Positions 8,425 to 16,930 are shown, numbered from the stretch's first letter. The stretch is DNA of 38,272 bases from Mesorhizobium sp. ORS 3359 (GCA_000824845.1 CCNC01000163.1:1-38272); one strand, 5' to 3'. Numbers and translations: made by a program. The notes: generated from the sequence alone by a model not told the origin.

Positions 8425-8630
8425 GTAGTCCCTCCATTTCTGCCGCAAGGCCGCGAAACCGATCCGGCTTTCGCGGTGTGTAATATCAAAGCGCTGCCAG
8501 CGTTGTTGGCGAATTCGAAAGCCGCAGGGGCCGCAGGCTGGCGAATTCCTAGTCGGCAAATCTGCGCGACGCAACGTTTTGTCGCATTAATACACGCTGT
8601 TTTGAACAATTATACTGAAATGTAACAATA
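8425..8630 (-). promoter_or_regulatory. AT-rich leader of the mucR-type gene
   Basis: The part at about 8570-8635 is strikingly AT-rich for this genome (TTGAACAATTATACTGAAATG and nearby TA steps). MucR proteins bind such tracts and repress their own genes, so this is a likely autoregulatory and promoter region. The exact -35/-10 cannot be fixed by eye. Confidence 0.5.
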
Positions 8631-9335
8631 TCAGACGATCAGCGCCTTGTCGCGCCATAGACGAAATCCACCCTCGAAAGCGCGAGTGTTGTCGCCGCGC
8701 CGGGATTTTTCAGGCAATTCATCGAGCTTGTCGACATTTCCGCCGCCGATCACGACATAGTCCGGCTGCAAGGCGGCGCGAAGCCTGCCCACGACGTCGA
8801 AAACGTATTTGCGCCACTTCTTCTTCCCATGCTTCACCAGGCCGCGCTCGCCAACATAATCCTCGAAAGTCGCGCCCTTCTTGTAGGGCAGATGGGCAAG
8901 CTCCATCGGCTGGCCGACATTCCTGATGATCATGGCGGCGCCCAGGCCCGTGCCGAGGCCGAGGAACAGCATGCGGCCCCCGTCATAGGAGCCGATCGCC
9001 TGCATCAAGGCGTCGTTGACGAGTTTCACCGGCTTGCCGAAGGCGGCGGCGAAATCATAGCCGTTCCAGCCCTTGCCGAGATTGAAGGGATCGAGCGAGG
9101 GCTTGTTGTCCCTTACAGGGCCGGGAAAGCCCATCGAGATCAAGTCGTAGGTCAGGCCCTCCGCCAGTTTCCCGACCGAAGCGACGACCTGGTCGGGGGT
9201 CAGGCTCGGGCCGGACGGAACGCGGCGCATCTCGCCGCCGGCGCTGGTGAGGATCTTCACATGCGAGCCGCCGACATCGATGCTGAGCACGATCGGATCG
9301 CTACCTGTCGCGATGGTCTTTGCTGCCTTCGCCAT
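8631..9335 (-). CDS. ppgK: ROK-family glucokinase, polyphosphate-glucokinase type
   Basis: The product is 234 residues. The N-terminal phosphate loop LSIDVGGSHVKI (about 17-28), the sugar-site region KLVNDALMQA, the second loop LGLGTGLGAA and the late PDYVVIGGGNV motif define a ROK/ASKHA kinase. The cysteine-rich CxCGxxGCxE zinc motif of ordinary ROK sugar kinases is absent. Instead there is an ELAHLPYKKG segment and a Lys/Trp-rich stretch (GKKKWRKYV), as in polyphosphate glucokinases. It would phosphorylate glucose to glucose-6-phosphate using polyphosphate and perhaps ATP. It is the last gene of the GH15-gnd-zwf block, 17 bases after zwf, which fits glucose as substrate. The donor is inferred, not shown. 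Confidence 0.8.
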   Translation of the reverse strand: MAKAAKTIATGSDPIVLSIDVGGSHVKILTSAGGEMRRVPSGPSLTPDQVVASVGKLAEGLTYDLISMGFPGPVRDNKPSLDPFNLGKGWNGYDFAAAFGKPVKLVNDALMQAIGSYDGGRMLFLGLGTGLGAAMIIRNVGQPMELAHLPYKKGATFEDYVGERGLVKHGKKKWRKYVFDVVGRLRAALQPDYVVIGGGNVDKLDELPEKSRRGDNTRAFEGGFRLWRDKALIV

Positions 9336-9352
9336 TTCCCTCCTCCCCGGAG

Positions 9353-10729
9353 TTATCTGGTCGGATTGATCCAGCCATCGGGTGGACCGAAGCCTTTCAT
9401 GGCGTCGGCCGGCCCCCAGGTCTTGGGCGCGTAGATCGCCGGCGGCGTGGTGTCGCCGAGCACCGGCCCGACGATGCGCCAGGCAAGCTCGGCGGCGTCC
9501 TGGCGCGTGAACAGCTGGCCATTGCCGTTCATGGCGTCGCCGATCAGCCTTTCGTAAGGCGGCATGTCGCCCTTGGTGTCGTCGAGCGCGGTGAGTTCCA
9601 CCTGTTCGCCGACCATGTCGTCGCCAGGCACCTTGCGCTGCGCGCCGATCGAGATCGCCACCTGCGGGTCGATGCGGAAGCGCACGTAATTGGCGTCGTC
9701 CGGCTTGATCGGATCGAAGACGTCGAGCGGTGGCCGCTTCAGCCGCACGATCACCTCGGTGGCGTGCACCGGCATGTTCTTGCCGGCGCGGATGAAGAAG
9801 GGCACGTCGCGCCAGCGCCAGGTGTCGACGAAGAAGCGCACCGCGGCGAAGGTCTCGACCGGCGAGTTGGGCCTGACGCCCGGCTCGGCCAGATAGCCGT
9901 CGAACTGGCCGCGCACGACGTCGTCCCTGGTCAGGGTGCGGATGGCGCGCAGCACCTGCACCTTCTCGTCAATCAGGTCGTCGGCCGAGCGGCCGACCGG
10001 CGGCTCCATGGCGAGCAGAAGCAGGATGTTGAGCAAATGGTTCTCGATGACGTCGCGGATGCAGCCGACATCGTCATAGAACTTGCCGCGGCCTTCGATG
10101 CCGAAATCCTCGGCCATGGTGATCTGCACGCTCTCGACGAAGTTGCGGTTCCAGATCGGCTCCAGGAAAGAGTTGGCGAAGCGGAAATAGAGCAGGTTCT
10201 GGATCGCTTCCTTGCCGAGATAGTGGTCGATGCGGAAGATCGACTGCTCGTCGAACACCAGATGCAGCACCCGGTTCAGCCAGCGCGCCGACTGCAAATC
10301 GTGGCCGAAGGGTTTTTCGATCATCAGCCGCGCGCCGCGCGCGGTGCCGGACTGCTCCAACCCCTGCACAACGGTCTCGAACATCGTCGGCGGCACGGCC
10401 ATATAGTGCAACGGGTGTTGCGCCGGACCCAGCGCCGTCCTCAGCTTCTCGAAGGTGGCGCTGTCGCGGTAGTCGCCGCTGACATAGCGCAGCTGCGAGG
10501 CGAGCTTGGCAAAGACCATGTCGTCGATGCCGCCCAGCGCGGTGACGATGCCGTCGCGGGCGCGGTCGACCAGTTTGGGCAGGTCCCAAGGGTCGAAGGC
10601 AACGCCGATCACCGGCTCGGTCAGTGTCCCCTTGGCGACCATCTGGTAGAGCGCCGGGAATATCTTCTTGTGCGCAAGGTCGCCGGTCGCTCCGAAAAGC
10701 ACCAGCGTGTCGGACCTCTCCTGGCTCAT
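9353..10729 (-). CDS. zwf: Glucose-6-phosphate 1-dehydrogenase with probable NAD preference
   Basis: The product is 458 residues, somewhat shorter than the E. coli enzyme (491). The nucleotide fold GATGDL (13-18), the EKPFGHD motif (138-144) and the active-site signature RIDHYLGKE (166-174) are intact. It oxidises glucose-6-phosphate to 6-phosphogluconolactone in the cytoplasm. At the end of the second beta strand, where NADP enzymes have an Arg that holds the 2'-phosphate, this protein reads GVAFDP (Phe45-Asp46). That suggests NAD+ use. It lies 12 bases after gnd and 17 before the glucokinase, so the three are surely one transcript. No lactonase (pgl) gene is adjacent. Confidence 0.93.
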   Translation of the reverse strand: MSQERSDTLVLFGATGDLAHKKIFPALYQMVAKGTLTEPVIGVAFDPWDLPKLVDRARDGIVTALGGIDDMVFAKLASQLRYVSGDYRDSATFEKLRTALGPAQHPLHYMAVPPTMFETVVQGLEQSGTARGARLMIEKPFGHDLQSARWLNRVLHLVFDEQSIFRIDHYLGKEAIQNLLYFRFANSFLEPIWNRNFVESVQITMAEDFGIEGRGKFYDDVGCIRDVIENHLLNILLLLAMEPPVGRSADDLIDEKVQVLRAIRTLTRDDVVRGQFDGYLAEPGVRPNSPVETFAAVRFFVDTWRWRDVPFFIRAGKNMPVHATEVIVRLKRPPLDVFDPIKPDDANYVRFRIDPQVAISIGAQRKVPGDDMVGEQVELTALDDTKGDMPPYERLIGDAMNGNGQLFTRQDAAELAWRIVGPVLGDTTPPAIYAPKTWGPADAMKGFGPPDGWINPTR

Positions 10730-10741
10730 GCCGTCTCTCCC

Positions 10742-11755
10742 TCACGCGCCGGTCTTCGGCTTTTCGACATGGCCGCCGAAGGCATAGCGCATGGCGGACA
10801 GGAGCTTGTCGGCGAATTGCGATTCGCCCTGCGAGGAGAAGCGGTCGAACAACGCCGAGGACAGCACCGGCGCAGGCACGCCGGTGTCGATCGCTGCCTT
10901 CAGCGTCCAGCGTCCCTCGCCGGAGTCGGAGACACGGCCGCCGAACTGGGCCAGCGCCGGATCGCTCTTCAGCGCGCCGGCGGTGAGATCGAGCAGCCAG
11001 GAACCGATGACGCTGCCATGCCGCCAGACTTCGGCGACCTGGGGCAGGTCGATGTCGAACTGGTAATATTGCGGGTTTTCGAGCGGGCTGGTCTCGGCGT
11101 CGGCGGTGCGCTGCCTTTTGCCGGCATTGGCCGATTTCAGGATGTTCATGCCCTCGGCATAGGCGGCCATGACGCCATATTCGATGCCGTTATGCACCAT
11201 CTTGACGAAATGGCCGGCGCCGCTCGGGCCGCAATGCAGATAGCCGAAAGCCGCCGTTCCATCGTCCTTCGAGGGATTGGCTCCGGCGTCCGCTCCCGGC
11301 GCCAGCGTGGCGAAGACCGAATCGAGATGCTTCACCGCTTCGTCCGGCCCGCCGATCATCAGGCAGTAGCCGCGCTCCAGGCCCCAGACGCCGCCGCTGG
11401 TGCCGACGTCGACGAAGTTGATGCCCTTCACCGCCAGCTTCGCCGCCTGGTCGACGGCATCGTGGTAGTAGGAATTGCCGCCGTCGATGATGATGTCGCC
11501 CGGCTCCATCAGCGCCGCCACCTGGTCGACGATCCTGCCGGTGATCGCGGCCGGCAGCATCAGCCAGGCGCAGCGCGGCTTGGCGAGCTTGCCGACGAAC
11601 TCTTCCAGCGAGGCGGCGCCCACGGCGCCGTCCTTGACCATGCCGGCGACGCTTGCCGAATTGATATCGTAGACGACGCATTCATGGCCGTCGCGCATCA
11701 GACGCCGCACCATATTGGCGCCCATCCTGCCCAGCCCCATCATTCCGATCTGCAT
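10742..11755 (-). CDS. gnd: 6-phosphogluconate dehydrogenase, decarboxylating, short NAD-type
   Basis: The product is 337 residues, the short class rather than the roughly 470-residue NADP class. The Rossmann motif GLGRMG (7-12) leads to a second strand ending VVYD with Asp30, where NADP enzymes have Asn-Arg-Thr. An acidic residue here normally selects NAD+. DGGNSYYHDA, GTSGGVWG and HFVKMVHNGIEYG (with the catalytic Lys) follow. It converts 6-phosphogluconate to ribulose-5-phosphate and CO2. It lies 33 bases after the GH15 gene and 12 before zwf. The C-terminal all-helical domain is present and the protein looks complete. Confidence 0.92.
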   Translation of the reverse strand: MQIGMMGLGRMGANMVRRLMRDGHECVVYDINSASVAGMVKDGAVGAASLEEFVGKLAKPRCAWLMLPAAITGRIVDQVAALMEPGDIIIDGGNSYYHDAVDQAAKLAVKGINFVDVGTSGGVWGLERGYCLMIGGPDEAVKHLDSVFATLAPGADAGANPSKDDGTAAFGYLHCGPSGAGHFVKMVHNGIEYGVMAAYAEGMNILKSANAGKRQRTADAETSPLENPQYYQFDIDLPQVAEVWRHGSVIGSWLLDLTAGALKSDPALAQFGGRVSDSGEGRWTLKAAIDTGVPAPVLSSALFDRFSSQGESQFADKLLSAMRYAFGGHVEKPKTGA

Positions 11756-11788
11756 GGTTTCATCCCGATTGCTTGAGGAAAGAAGAAT

Positions 11789-14206
11789 TCACTGGCCGTT
11801 TGGTTGGTCGATCGCGACGGTGAAGTCGACATTCTCCCAACGCATCGCTTCCGGCCAGAAAAAAGTGAAGACGATGGTGGTTCCCTGTTGCAGGCGGTTA
11901 ACGGGCAAATCCACCAGATGGATGCCGAACGCATTTTCGACCGTCCTGCTGTCCTGCACCGTCAGCCATTTGTCGCTGCTCCAATGGACGACGCCAGGCG
12001 CCGACAGTTCGACGCGCAACAGCTTGCCGGCGGGGATGGAGCGGATCTTGTTGTTGAAGCGCCATGTCCGCAGCGGCGAGACCGTCTTGCCTTTGATATA
12101 GCGTTCGACGCCCTGCGGCGGCAGGTCGAAGACGGCGCCGTCGCGCAGCGAGCGCAACAGCTTGATGTGCTCGGCATGCGCCCAGACCAGCGGCATGGCG
12201 CTACCGGACGGCTTGCCCAGCCACAGCTCGCGGTCCGGCATGTCGGGGCGATCCCAGACCTGTTCGGGCAGAAGGCCGCCCACGCCCGCCGAGCGTTCGA
12301 AAGTCTCCAGCAACTGCGCCGCCTTGTCCTTGCGGCCGGCGGCCAGCTCGTAATGGGCGCGCTCGCCGGCAAGCAACGGCCATGGCCGTCCCTGGCCGGT
12401 GCCGTCGAAGGGCGCGCCGTCCTCGTGCTCGCCATAGCCGTCGCCGCTGTAACGGTACCAGAGCGGCCCTTGCGGCAGGTCGCAGCGCAACTCGGCGTCG
12501 ATCGCCTCGACGGTATTCAGGATGCGCGGGTCATCCGCGGCTCTGAGGCCGAAACGCACCAGCGCCAAAGCGTCCGGGCTGATGATGGCTTCCGCAGGCC
12601 TGTCGGTATCGGCCGGCGGCCGGTTCTTGATCGGCACGAAGCCGTCCTTCGGCGAGGCGGCGCCGCCGTCGTCTGGCGGGGCGATGCGGACATAGTAGCC
12701 TTCGACACCCGCTTTGGCGCCCGCATCGGTGCCGGTCACATAGGTCCAGCGCTCGATCTGGTCGTTCCAGCAATCGGCGGTCTCGCGCAGATAGTTTGCC
12801 GGCTCATTTTTGCCGCAGGCATCGAGCATGTCGGCCGCGGCAAGGAGGCCCGCTATCTCCACGGCCAGCGTAAACGGGCTGAAGCCGGCATCCTCCTCCC
12901 AGCGGTCCTCGCCGGTGACCGGGCCGTTGCGCACGACATAGGCGGCCGCGTTCTCGATCATGGCCAGGAAATCGGCGAGCTTCGGTTTCGGCAAGTGGCC
13001 GGCGCGGCGCAGAGCATCGGCGAGCAGCAACGGAAAGGCGCATTCGTCCATCTGGATGCCCGGCCAATATGCAGTGCCGTCGGACCAGACATTCTGCGGC
13101 CAGTGGCCGTCCGGTTGCTGGATCGAACGCAGATAGGCGAGGATCTGCAGCGCCTGCCTGCCGTCGCCGGCGGCAAGGAAGCCGCCTGCCGTCTCTACCA
13201 GGTCGCGCGGCCAGACGAGGTGATAGCCGCCGAGGTCGTCGTCGCCCTTGTTGAAGCCCCAGGGGATCGACAGGCTGGCGACCGCGGCGCCGGGCCTGGC
13301 GACCGACAGATGTGTCGCCAGCACCGCCGTGCTGGCGCGGTAGGTGTTCAAACCGGCGGCGCCGTCACGGTCGAGCTTTTCCAACCTCGACTGGAATTTC
13401 CGCCAATTGTCGACATAGGTTTTCGCGGCCGGCTCGCAACCCTGTTTCAGGCTTGCAAGCGCAAGGTCGGCGGCTTCCTGTGGCGAAGCGCCGAAGCCGA
13501 GCGCCAGCAAGGCAGTGGTCCTGACGGCCGAAAAGCCGATCTCGCCGGTCAGCGCGACATTGCCGTTCTCCGCCACCTGGCAGGAAGGATCGAGCAAGCC
13601 ATTGTCGCGCAGCTGCCGCCAACCGTCGGAAAAGCCGACATAGCCGGCCGAACAAGCGCCCCAGGGCAAGGATGAAGCAAGCGCAAGCGAGACGCCGCGC
13701 CCGGTGGCGAACAGAAGACGATGTCCCTTATGTTCGCCGATCCAGGCCGTGTTGCCCATGCCGGCATTGACGAGATGCGGCGCGAGCAGCGCGTAGACGC
13801 GATAGCTTGCCGCTGCTCCCTTGAGCGCAATGAAACTGATTTCCTGCAGCAGGACGGGTCGTTTCGAATCCGTAACGATGCGCTTCTCGATCTTGTAAGC
13901 GCCGTCGGACGCGGTGTTCATCAGCCGGTAGGCCGGGGTCCCGTCCTCGAACGGTTCGACGGTATGGGCCGCATCGCGCTTCTCTTCGGAAAAATAGCCG
14001 TCCGGACCGGTGATGATCAGCCCCAGGTCGCGCGTGCAGGCGCTGTCGAGGCGCGGGTAATAAATCTCATTCAAGATGCCGTGACTGGTGGTGAACCAGA
14101 GCGGGCTCCTTGCCGAAAGGGCGGTGCCGACGCCGCTCTTGGCGCTTGATGTCCAGCGCGCCGGAATTCCGGGCGCGCCTTTGGCAACGGTCGGCGTTAC
14201 TGCCAT
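11789..14206 (-). CDS. Glucan 1,4-alpha-glucosidase, GH15 (glucodextranase-like)
   Basis: The product is 805 residues. An N-terminal beta-rich super-sandwich domain (about 1-270) is followed by an (alpha/alpha)6 barrel (about 290-680) and a short beta-rich tail. The barrel carries QMDECAFPLL with a candidate acid Glu388 and GRPWPLLAGERAHYE with a candidate base Glu615. These match the bacterial glucoamylase/glucodextranase branch of GH15, which releases beta-glucose from alpha-glucan ends. No signal peptide is visible, so it should act in the cytoplasm on glycogen-like or imported oligoglucosides. It is the first gene of the four-gene block and is divergent from the CUT2 transporter. The exact linkage preference (1,4, 1,6 or trehalose) cannot be read. 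Confidence 0.88.
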   Translation of the reverse strand: MAVTPTVAKGAPGIPARWTSSAKSGVGTALSARSPLWFTTSHGILNEIYYPRLDSACTRDLGLIITGPDGYFSEEKRDAAHTVEPFEDGTPAYRLMNTASDGAYKIEKRIVTDSKRPVLLQEISFIALKGAAASYRVYALLAPHLVNAGMGNTAWIGEHKGHRLLFATGRGVSLALASSLPWGACSAGYVGFSDGWRQLRDNGLLDPSCQVAENGNVALTGEIGFSAVRTTALLALGFGASPQEAADLALASLKQGCEPAAKTYVDNWRKFQSRLEKLDRDGAAGLNTYRASTAVLATHLSVARPGAAVASLSIPWGFNKGDDDLGGYHLVWPRDLVETAGGFLAAGDGRQALQILAYLRSIQQPDGHWPQNVWSDGTAYWPGIQMDECAFPLLLADALRRAGHLPKPKLADFLAMIENAAAYVVRNGPVTGEDRWEEDAGFSPFTLAVEIAGLLAAADMLDACGKNEPANYLRETADCWNDQIERWTYVTGTDAGAKAGVEGYYVRIAPPDDGGAASPKDGFVPIKNRPPADTDRPAEAIISPDALALVRFGLRAADDPRILNTVEAIDAELRCDLPQGPLWYRYSGDGYGEHEDGAPFDGTGQGRPWPLLAGERAHYELAAGRKDKAAQLLETFERSAGVGGLLPEQVWDRPDMPDRELWLGKPSGSAMPLVWAHAEHIKLLRSLRDGAVFDLPPQGVERYIKGKTVSPLRTWRFNNKIRSIPAGKLLRVELSAPGVVHWSSDKWLTVQDSRTVENAFGIHLVDLPVNRLQQGTTIVFTFFWPEAMRWENVDFTVAIDQPNGQ

Positions 14207-14403
14207 CCAAACCTCTCTTCCGCCGCGTTCCTAGACCATCAACGGGAGGGTTTTCAATCGCCGCACCGCAAGTTGATCGCTGGCCCATCAGGCTTTGCAG
14301 TTGACAGCTTGCAGTTCCTCCAAATTTGTCTGACAATAGATAAAAAACAGGCGTTACACGTCACGGCTATTCGTCAAGATCAGCAACCTCGGGAGGAACC
14401 GAC
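14207..14403. promoter_or_regulatory. Divergent control region between the GH15 operon and the CUT2 transporter
   Basis: Both operons start from this 197-base gap. It contains TTGACA (14301-14306), an A/T-rich stretch (about 14322-14350), a perfect palindrome at 14326-14336, and a strong GGGAGGA ribosome-binding site just before the binding-protein ATG. A clear -10 match is not obvious. Confidence 0.55.
14326..14336. promoter_or_regulatory. Candidate operator TTGTCTGACAA
   Basis: This is a perfect palindrome around a central T, 67 bases before the binding-protein start. The TTGTC-N-GACAA pattern resembles operators of FadR-type GntR regulators of sugar-acid and sugar genes. No GntR gene lies in the window, so the regulator is unknown. 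Confidence 0.45.
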
Positions 14404-15417
14404 ATGAAGAAACTGCTCGTATTGAGTGCATTCGCGGCGATGCTCGCCTCGGGCACAGCGCTTGCCGACACCAGCGGCAAGAAGATCGCCTTTTCCAACA
14501 ATTACGCCGGCAATTCGTGGCGCCAGGCGATGCTCGACAGCTACGGCATCGTCACCAAGAAGGCGGTCGAGGACAAGATCGTCGCCGCGGCGGATGTCTT
14601 CACCACCGCCGACAAGGAGGTGCCGACCCAGGCGGCGCAGGTGCAGAATCTTATCCTGCAGGGCTATGACGCCATCGTCATCAACGCCGCCTCGCCCGAC
14701 GCGCTGAACGGCGCCATCAAGCAGGCCTGCGATGCCAACATCGTTGTCGTCTCCTTCGACGGCATCGTGACCGAGCCTTGCGCCTATCGGGTCGTCGTCG
14801 ACTTCAAGGACATGGGCAAGCAGGAAGTCGAGCAGATGGCCAAGTTCCAGCCCAAGGGCGGCAATCTGCTGGAAATTCGCGGTCTGGCCGGCACTTCGAT
14901 CGACGATGCCATCCATGCCGGTATCCTCGAGGGCGTCGCCGCTCATCCCGAGTTCAAGATCGTCGGCTCGGTGACCGGCGACTGGGACCAGACGACGGCG
15001 CAGAAGGCGGTGGCGACCATCCTGCCTTCGCTCCCCGACGTCGTCGGCATCGTCGACCAGGGCGGCGACGGCTATGGCGCCGCGCAAGCCTTCGCAGCCG
15101 CCAACAAGCCGCGCCCGACCATCATCATGGGCAATCGCCAGGACGAGTTGAAATGGTGGAAGGAGCAGAAGGAGAAGGACGGCTACAAGACCTGGTCGGC
15201 CTCTATCGCGCCCGGCGTGTCGACGCTGGCCTTCTGGGTGGCGCAGCAGGTGCTCGACGGACGCAAGGACATTCCGCACGACCTCCTGGTGCCCTATCTC
15301 GCTTTCACCCAGGATGATTTCGAGGCCGCGCTGCCGAAGATCAAGGAAGGCGGCGTCGCCACGCACGAATACACGCAGGAAGAGGCCATCGCGGCAATCA
15401 AGGCCAACATCAAATAA
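14404..15417 (+). CDS. CUT2-type sugar ABC transporter, periplasmic binding protein
   Basis: The product is 337 residues, with a clear signal peptide (Lys-Lys then a hydrophobic core, cleavage after ALA at about 21). The mature part has the ribose/galactose-binding fold: KKIAFSNNYAGNSWRQAM at the start, a repeated AAQVQNLILQGYDAIVINAAS region, and VVVSFDGIV. It captures a sugar in the periplasm and delivers it to the two permeases encoded downstream. Homologous pentose/hexose binders have this length. A GGGAGGA ribosome-binding site precedes the ATG. The ligand cannot be assigned; proximity to the GH15 operon hints at a glucose-containing compound. Confidence 0.9.
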   Translation: MKKLLVLSAFAAMLASGTALADTSGKKIAFSNNYAGNSWRQAMLDSYGIVTKKAVEDKIVAAADVFTTADKEVPTQAAQVQNLILQGYDAIVINAASPDALNGAIKQACDANIVVVSFDGIVTEPCAYRVVVDFKDMGKQEVEQMAKFQPKGGNLLEIRGLAGTSIDDAIHAGILEGVAAHPEFKIVGSVTGDWDQTTAQKAVATILPSLPDVVGIVDQGGDGYGAAQAFAAANKPRPTIIMGNRQDELKWWKEQKEKDGYKTWSASIAPGVSTLAFWVAQQVLDGRKDIPHDLLVPYLAFTQDDFEAALPKIKEGGVATHEYTQEEAIAAIKANIK

Positions 15418-15465
15418 TGGCGGCGTGAATTTGCCAGCCGCATCGCCAGCCGGGTATCGTTGAGC

Positions 15466-16929
15466 ATGCTCAAGGCAAACACCGACATCGTCAGGCTGAA
15501 CGGCGCCGAAAAACATTTCGGCGCCGTTCGGGCTCTAAACGGCGTCGACTTCCATGTCGGCGCAGGCGAATGCGTCGGGCTTGTCGGCCATAACGGCGCC
15601 GGCAAGTCGACGCTCATGCATATGGTGGCCGGCACGCTGCGGCCGGATGGCGGACAGATCGCGGTGCGCGGCAGTCAGGAGGCCAGCTATTCCGTGGCCC
15701 GCGCGCTGGAACTCGGCATACGCTGCGTGTTCCAGGAACTGTCGCTCTGCCCCAATCTCAGCATCGCCGAGAACACCCGTATCAATCATCCCTCGCTCGC
15801 CGGTTTCGGCTGGCGGCGCAGGGCCGCCGATCTCATTCGCGCCAAGCTCGACGAGATCTTCCCGGACCACGGCATTTCGGCGGACGACATTGCCGGCGAC
15901 CTCTCGATCGGAAGGCGGCAGATGGTCGAGGTGGCGCGCGCCTTCACGCTGACGCGCGAGCCGCTGCATCTGGTTATCCTCGACGAGCCGACCTCGTCGC
16001 TCGACGCGCATACTGCCGGGCAGTTGCTTTCCTTCGTCCGCCGCTTCGTCGAGCAGGGCGGCAGCTGCATCCTGATCTCGCATGTGTTGGGCGAGGTGCT
16101 GCAGAACGCTGATCGCATCGTGGTGATGCGCGACGGCAAGGTGGTCGCGGCCGATGCCGCCGATGCCTTCGACCGCGACAAGCTGGTCGCCGCCATGGGC
16201 GGCGCCGAGGGGCATCACAAGGTCGCCACCGAGGCCCGCAAGACCGAGCCTGGCGCGCTCAAGGTGCGGGCGCGCCCGGCGAGGCAGCAGGACGGCAAGG
16301 AGCTCGTCGCCCGCGCCGGCGAGATCATCGGCCTCGCAGGGCTTGCCGGCCATGGCCAGACCGACCTTTTGCTGGCGATCTTCTCGGCGGCCGCCCGCGC
16401 CAGGACCGGCATCGAGGTGACGGCGCCCGTGGCGTTGGTCGCGGGCGACCGCCAGTCGGACGGCATTTTTTCGCAATGGTCGATCGCGCAGAACATCGGC
16501 ATCCGCTCGCTGGCCAAGCTGCGCAACGGCCTTTTGATCTCGCCGCAGCGCGAGGCGGAACTCGCCGAATTCTGGAAGAAGAAAATCGGCATCCGCACGC
16601 CGGACATGAACAACAACATCTACTCGTTGTCGGGCGGCAACCAGCAGAAGGCGCTGTTTGCCCGGGCGCTCGGCTCGGACGCCGAGATCGTGCTGATGGA
16701 CGATCCGATGCGCGGCGTCGATATCGGTACCAAGCTGGAAGTCTACGATCTCGTGCGCGAGGAGGCCGCCAAGGGCCGCACCTTCCTGTGGTACACGACC
16801 GAGACCGAAGAACTCGACAATTGCGATCATGTCTATGTCTTCAAGAACGGCCGCATCGTCGCCAATCTCGGCCGCGACGAACTGACGGAGGAAAAGATCA
16901 TCCAGTCCTCGTTCGGCGATGCGGCCTGA
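15466..16929 (+). CDS. CUT2-type sugar ABC transporter, double ATPase
   Basis: The product is 487 residues with two ABC cassettes. The first has Walker A GHNGAGKST, signature LSIGRRQ, and Walker B LVILDEPTSSLD. The second has a degenerate P-loop (GLAGHGQTD, no Lys-Ser/Thr), signature LSGGNQQK, and IVLMDDPMRGVD. The asymmetric pair is normal for RbsA/MglA-like proteins. It powers import together with the following permeases. The binding-protein gene ends 48 bases upstream. I chose the ATG at 15466; an in-frame TTG at 15460 is two codons earlier, and neither has a strong ribosome-binding site. Confidence 0.92.
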   Translation: MLKANTDIVRLNGAEKHFGAVRALNGVDFHVGAGECVGLVGHNGAGKSTLMHMVAGTLRPDGGQIAVRGSQEASYSVARALELGIRCVFQELSLCPNLSIAENTRINHPSLAGFGWRRRAADLIRAKLDEIFPDHGISADDIAGDLSIGRRQMVEVARAFTLTREPLHLVILDEPTSSLDAHTAGQLLSFVRRFVEQGGSCILISHVLGEVLQNADRIVVMRDGKVVAADAADAFDRDKLVAAMGGAEGHHKVATEARKTEPGALKVRARPARQQDGKELVARAGEIIGLAGLAGHGQTDLLLAIFSAAARARTGIEVTAPVALVAGDRQSDGIFSQWSIAQNIGIRSLAKLRNGLLISPQREAELAEFWKKKIGIRTPDMNNNIYSLSGGNQQKALFARALGSDAEIVLMDDPMRGVDIGTKLEVYDLVREEAAKGRTFLWYTTETEELDNCDHVYVFKNGRIVANLGRDELTEEKIIQSSFGDAA

Positions 16930-16930
16930 C

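Noticed and set aside
9320..11776. Long plus-strand open frame (818 codons) opposite zwf and gnd
   Set aside because: It is antisense to two well-supported enzymes. Its protein is rich in His/Arg/Gln/Gly with no domain, the usual artefact of high-GC third positions.
11804..13675. Long plus-strand open frame opposite the GH15 gene
   Set aside because: Antisense shadow of a conserved glycosidase, low-complexity product, no ribosome-binding site.
16321..16380. Second P-loop of the CUT2 ATPase lacks the Lys-Ser/Thr
   Set aside because: Degeneracy of the second cassette is normal in RbsA/MglA-type proteins.
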